Part shown: positions 4,795-8,035 of the stretch, piece by piece
Layout of the letters: each line of letters starts with the position of its first letter
Numbering within the stretch: position 1 is the stretch's first letter
NCBI GenBank assembly: GCA_027346125.1
Contig: DAIEST010000263.1
Location: 1-8,035 of the forward strand
Direction of reading: 5' to 3'
DNA: 8,035 bases
From: Leptospirillum sp.
GTDB lineage: Bacteria > Nitrospirota > Leptospirillia > Leptospirillales > Leptospirillaceae
The notes under the pieces: generated by a model
Seen by the model: only the letters and a program-made list of their open reading frames with translations
The model's database searches: none
Told to the model about the DNA's origin: nothing
Translations under genes and position numbers: made by a program

Positions 4795-5439
4795 ATGTCC
4801 CCAAACGAATACAAGGACTCCAGGTCAACGCCATACCCTCTCCCGTTCCACCGGTTGATCGAGTCGCTCCGGAATCTGCCGGGCATCGGGGTCAAAACGG
4901 CGACAAAGCTTGCCTTTCACCTCCTGAAAGCTCCCGTGGAAGAGGTCTGCCAGCTGTCCCAGGATCTTCTGCAGCTCAGGGAAGCCCTTGACTTGTGCCC
5001 GCAGTGTCAGAACATCATGGAACCGATGGAGGAAAAATCCCTCCCGTGCTCCATCTGCCGGAATCCCTCGCGGGACGGGGCGACCGTCATGGTCGTGGAG
5101 GATGTCCAGACGCTCTACGCCATCGAACGCTCCGGAGAGTTCCGGGGTCTGTACCATGTCCTGATGGGACGGCTGTCTCCTCTGGAAGGGATCGGCCCGG
5201 ATGCGCTTCGCATCCAGGAACTGGCACGTCGCATGGACTCCGGGGAGGTTCACGAGCTGATCCTCGCAACCTCCCCGACTGCCGAAGGAGAAGCGACAGC
5301 ACTCTATCTTTCCCGTCTCTTCAAGCCGATGGGACTCAAGGTGAGCCGCATCGCCTTCGGAATTCCGATCGGCCTGGAACTCGAATTCGTGGACGATATC
5401 ACGCTGATCCGGTCCGTCGAAGGACGAAGGCCCATGTGA
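4795..5439 (+). CDS. recR: recombination mediator protein RecR
   Basis: RecR works with RecF and RecO to load RecA at single-stranded gaps. Starting from the ATG at 4795 the protein has 214 residues, against 201 in E. coli. A helix-hairpin-helix segment (LRNLPGIGVKTATKLAFHLL, 25-44) is followed by a four-cysteine zinc finger at 68, 71, 85 and 88 (CPQC...CSIC). The Toprim domain starts near 96 with VMVVEDVQT (Glu102) and contains YHVLMGRLSPLEGIGPD. The C-terminus has TPTAEGEA-like SPTAEGEATALYL and the FGIPIGLELEFVDD segment. About 15 residues precede the usual RecR start, so the N-terminus is longer than typical. A TTG at 4786 is an alternative start. GAGAG at 4778-4782 is 12 nt before the ATG and 3 nt before the TTG, so neither spacing is ideal. 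The gene follows ybaB by 15 nt. Confidence 0.96.
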   Translation: MSPNEYKDSRSTPYPLPFHRLIESLRNLPGIGVKTATKLAFHLLKAPVEEVCQLSQDLLQLREALDLCPQCQNIMEPMEEKSLPCSICRNPSRDGATVMVVEDVQTLYAIERSGEFRGLYHVLMGRLSPLEGIGPDALRIQELARRMDSGEVHELILATSPTAEGEATALYLSRLFKPMGLKVSRIAFGIPIGLELEFVDDITLIRSVEGRRPM

Positions 5440-5490
5440 TCCTCTCCGGGAGACAACAGAAAACGCCCCGTCCACCATGGCAAGGAGAAG

Positions 5491-5497
5491 AAAGGGA
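5491..5497 (+). promoter_or_regulatory. purine-rich ribosome binding site candidate for an alternative prfC start
   Basis: AAAGGGA lies 4 nt before an in-frame TTG at 5502. The ATG at 5544 that fits the RF3 family has no visible Shine-Dalgarno sequence. If this site is used, RF3 gains 14 N-terminal residues (MEILPNDRNENQTQ). Confidence 0.3.
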
Positions 5498-5543
5498 CCG
5501 ATTGGAAATTCTTCCGAACGACCGCAACGAAAACCAGACACAG

Positions 5544-7148
5544 ATGAGCCTTCAGGAGCAGATCAGGCGGCGCCGGACGTTTGCCATCATTTCCCACCCG
5601 GACGCCGGAAAGACGACGCTCACGGAAAAGCTCCTCCTTTATGGAGGAGCCATCCACCTGGCCGGTTCCATCAAAAGCCGGAAGGCCGCCCGCTACGCCA
5701 CCAGCGACTGGATGGAGATCGAACGGCAGAGAGGCATCAGCGTCACATCAAGCGCGCTTCAGTTCGATTACCGGGGGTTTTCCATCAATCTTCTGGACAC
5801 CCCGGGACACAAGGATTTCAGCGAAGATACCTACCGGACGCTTGAAGCGGCCGATTCGGTCATCATGCTTCTCGACGGGGCCAAGGGAATCGAACCCCAG
5901 ACCCTGAAGCTTTTCGAGGTGGCCCGTCTCAGGAACCTTCCGATCGTCACGTTCATCAACAAGGTGGATCGCGAAGGGCTTCCTTCCCTGACACTCCTGT
6001 CTGAAATCGAGAAGATCCTTTCCATCCGGGCGATCCCCAGGAACTGGCCCATCGGGATGGGCCGATCCTTCCGGGGAGTCTTCGACCTCATCGCGAGAAA
6101 AGCCCATATCTATACCTCACGGGAACACGGAGGAGCCCGATCCGAAGAAGAGGTCATGGACGAAGACGACCCCCGACTGGATCCGATCCTCGACTCCATC
6201 GGACTTCTCCCGGAATTCAAGGAGGAGATCGACCTCCTCGATTCCGAGTCCCAGATGTGGGATCCCGGCCTGTTCCGGAACGGAACCATTACACCCGTCT
6301 TTTATGGAAGCGCCCTGAACAACTTCGGGGTCGAACTCTTCCTGAACTCCTTTCTCGGGCTTTCCCCCCAGCCGGGCCCCCATACCAGCGATATGGGCCC
6401 CATCCTGCCGGACGATCCCCGCTTTTCGGGGTTTATCTTTAAAATCCAGGCCAACATGGACCCGCTTCACCGGGATCGGTTCGCATTCCTTCGCATCTGC
6501 TCGGGACGGTTCGAAAAAGGCATGACCGTCCGGAACGTGAACACGGGCCAGGAAATCAAGCTTTCCAAAACACTTCATTTTCTGGGCCAGAAAAGAGAAC
6601 TTGTCGACGAAGCCTTTCCCGGGGACATTATCGGCCTCCACGATCCCGGCGTCTTTCATATCGGAGACACTCTGGTCGAAAAAGGGGATTTTGTCTTCGA
6701 AGGGATCCCCCACTTTTCACCGGAGCTTTTTGTCCGCGTTCAGATCGAAGATCCCCTGAAAAGAAAGCACCTTCGGAAAGGACTGTTCCAGATTGCCGAG
6801 GAAGGGGCGATCCAGATCTTCACACTCGATCCGGAAGGGGAACGGGACATTCTGGTGGGGGCGGTGGGACAGCTTCAGTTCGACGTCCTGAAGTTCCGGC
6901 TGGAACACGAATACAAGGTCAGGGCCAAGCTGGAGCCCCTCGGATACGACAGGGTGCGCTGGGCGACAGGGGATCCGGATCAGATCGGGAACCTGTCCAA
7001 TACGCTGGATACACTGCTCGTCTATGACAGGGAAAAGATGCCGGTGGCCCTGTTCCGGAACGAATGGGCCCTCAGATACGTCGTGGAGAAATACCCGTCG
7101 ATCGAATTCCACGGGACTTCCCCGCGGACCTTCCGAAAGAGCCCCTAG
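5544..7148 (+). CDS. prfC: peptide chain release factor 3 (RF3)
   Basis: RF3 is a translational GTPase that removes RF1/RF2 from the ribosome after peptide release. The protein has 534 residues (E. coli 529). It shows the P-loop SHPDAGKTT at 17-25, the switch I segment RQRGISVTSS at 61-70, DTPGHKDF at 85-92 (E. coli has DTPGHEDF), and the NKVD guanine-specificity motif at 139-142. Later come the RF3-typical segments TPVFYGSALNNFGV, FKIQANMDPLHRDRFAFLR, FSPELFVRVQIEDPLK and VGAVGQLQFDVLKFRLEHEY. ATG 5544 gives the family N-terminus (MSLQEQIRRRRTFAIIS). TTG 5502 has a better ribosome binding site, and a GTG at 5436 overlapping the recR stop would give a 36-residue extension. The 104-nt gap after recR holds no other gene I can see. 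The stop shares a CTAG with the convergent channel gene. Linkage of prfC to the dnaX-recR block is not general in bacteria. Confidence 0.96.
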   Translation: MSLQEQIRRRRTFAIISHPDAGKTTLTEKLLLYGGAIHLAGSIKSRKAARYATSDWMEIERQRGISVTSSALQFDYRGFSINLLDTPGHKDFSEDTYRTLEAADSVIMLLDGAKGIEPQTLKLFEVARLRNLPIVTFINKVDREGLPSLTLLSEIEKILSIRAIPRNWPIGMGRSFRGVFDLIARKAHIYTSREHGGARSEEEVMDEDDPRLDPILDSIGLLPEFKEEIDLLDSESQMWDPGLFRNGTITPVFYGSALNNFGVELFLNSFLGLSPQPGPHTSDMGPILPDDPRFSGFIFKIQANMDPLHRDRFAFLRICSGRFEKGMTVRNVNTGQEIKLSKTLHFLGQKRELVDEAFPGDIIGLHDPGVFHIGDTLVEKGDFVFEGIPHFSPELFVRVQIEDPLKRKHLRKGLFQIAEEGAIQIFTLDPEGERDILVGAVGQLQFDVLKFRLEHEYKVRAKLEPLGYDRVRWATGDPDQIGNLSNTLDTLLVYDREKMPVALFRNEWALRYVVEKYPSIEFHGTSPRTFRKSP

Positions 7149-8035
7149 CCCGGCGAAACGGGGCCGGCAGAAGCGGAAGGCAGGGGCGACTGGCCTTTCA
7201 TGACAATCGTCCGGTAAGGGTACGGAAGCTCGATCCCTGACGCGCTGAACCGTTCTGCCAGGGAAAAGTTCAGGTCGCTGACGACCGTGTGCCTGAGCAT
7301 CCCATCCTTGACCCAGAACACAAGCTCCATATTGAAGGAAGACTCCCCGAACTCCTTGAACCAGACAACGGGGGCCGGATCCGTCAGGACTTCGGCGTGG
7401 GATGCCGCCACGTCCAGCATGATCTGTCGCGCAAGCGGAAGCTTTGCCACGTCCATTCCGATTCCGACTTTCAGGTGCAGCCTGATCTTTTGATCCAGAT
7501 GGCTCCAGTTGATCACCTTGTTGGCGATGAAATGGCTGTTCGGAATGATGATCGCCACATTGTCGCGGCTCATGATCGTCGTGCTTCTCGCCCGGATTTC
7601 CGTCACCGTCCCCAGTATCCCGTCGAGCTCGATGAGATCTCCCACCTGGATGGACTTTTCGAGCAGGATCACGAACAGGGCGATGATATTCGCCGCGACG
7701 CCCTGGAGACCGATACCGAATCCCAGTCCGAACACTCCCAGGACACCTTCCAGTGACGTCACCCGGATTCCGAGGTTGTCGAGGGCGATCACTGCAGTCA
7801 GAAGCAGGATCAGATATCCGGAGAAATGGGAGAACATCCGCATGAGGTGTTTCGTCTGGGGGCTTTTCTGCTGGGATGCCCGTCGTTCGAAAGCCCGTTT
7901 GACGAACTTTTTCACAACCACCCCCACAAGGATGATCAGGAAAAAGTCCACAATCCCCGCCAGGGTGACCGGCGTCTTTCCCAGCGTGAAAAGCACCATT
8001 TCGTGGTGATGTCCGGAAGGATGGGAAAACGAAGC
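7145..8035 (-). CDS. MscS-family small-conductance mechanosensitive channel, 5' end probably beyond the window
   Basis: The frame is open from the right edge to TAG at 7147-7145. The first visible ATG (7999-7997) would give 284 residues, but the frame continues upstream without a stop and the ATG lacks a clear ribosome binding site, so the true start may lie outside. From that ATG the visible membrane segments are about 14-30, 58-77 and 82-115. The last has the glycine/alanine-rich, pore-lining pattern of MscS TM3 (VLGVFGLGFGIGLQGVAANIIALFVILLEKSI is within 87-117). The MscS beta domain follows at about 118-165 (VGDLIELDGILGTVTEIRARST and IIIPNSHFIANKVINWS regions), then a cytoplasmic alpha/beta portion. 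Such channels release solutes on hypo-osmotic shock; some homologues have other or unknown gating. The residues before position 10 (LFTLGKTPVTL) are usually preceded by more sequence in this subfamily, another reason to suspect a missing N-terminus. Confidence 0.88.
   Translation of the reverse strand, partial: ASFSHPSGHHHEMVLFTLGKTPVTLAGIVDFFLIILVGVVVKKFVKRAFERRASQQKSPQTKHLMRMFSHFSGYLILLLTAVIALDNLGIRVTSLEGVLGVFGLGFGIGLQGVAANIIALFVILLEKSIQVGDLIELDGILGTVTEIRARSTTIMSRDNVAIIIPNSHFIANKVINWSHLDQKIRLHLKVGIGMDVAKLPLARQIMLDVAASHAEVLTDPAPVVWFKEFGESSFNMELVFWVKDGMLRHTVVSDLNFSLAERFSASGIELPYPYRTIVMKGQSPLPSASAGPVSPG

Noticed and set aside
4995..5435. Extension of the prfC frame back through recR
   Set aside because: It overlaps the clearly coding RecR frame and encodes a low-complexity Arg/Pro/Gly-rich sequence typical of an out-of-frame reading.

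Overview
The window is a dense bacterial chromosomal segment with fairly GC-rich, non-repetitive DNA. It shows no insertion sequences, phage genes, CRISPR array or attachment sites. Gene content (sulfur-relay proteins, small bacterial SRP RNA, dnaX-ybaB-recR, prfC, MscS) fits a Gram-negative-type free-living bacterium. A Nitrospirota/Leptospirillum-like or proteobacterial source is my guess; the sequence alone does not settle the taxon.

Layout. (1) Bases 1-839, minus strand: the N-terminal 279 residues of a PDC/Cache-type sensor protein with several membrane segments, running off the left edge. (2) 840-1203: a divergent intergenic region with a perfect 9-bp inverted repeat and a good sigma70-type promoter facing right. 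(3) 1204-2441, plus strand: four small genes resembling tusA, tusD/dsrE, tusC/dsrF and tusB/dsrH, apparently a sulfur-relay operon. A 16-codon mini-ORF with its own ribosome binding site joins the first two genes. A candidate terminator overlaps the end of the last gene. (4) 2473-7148, plus strand: a promoter-like element, tRNA-Ser(GGA), SRP RNA (ffs), dnaX, ybaB/ebfC, recR and prfC. These are closely spaced and probably a single information-processing transcription unit. (5) 7145-8035, minus strand: an MscS-family channel gene running off the right edge and converging on prfC, sharing a CTAG that gives a stop codon on both strands.

How the genes work together. TusA-type and DsrE/F/H-type proteins normally pass persulfide sulfur from protein to protein, either toward tRNA 2-thiouridine or in dissimilatory sulfur metabolism. 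The acceptor protein (TusE/DsrC) is not in the window. In the second block DnaX builds the clamp loader, YbaB is a nucleoid-associated protein, RecR acts in recombinational gap repair, SRP RNA targets membrane proteins, and RF3 recycles release factors.

Most of the window is ordinary core genome and I see no obviously new defence or mobile system. The points most worth checking are: an in-frame A-AAA-AAG slippery heptamer in the dnaX linker, with a purine-rich element 10 nt upstream; the mini-ORF coupling tusA and tusD; the cysteine-poor DsrF/DsrH partners; a PDC domain without a preceding signal peptide; and the 4-bp convergent stop overlap.
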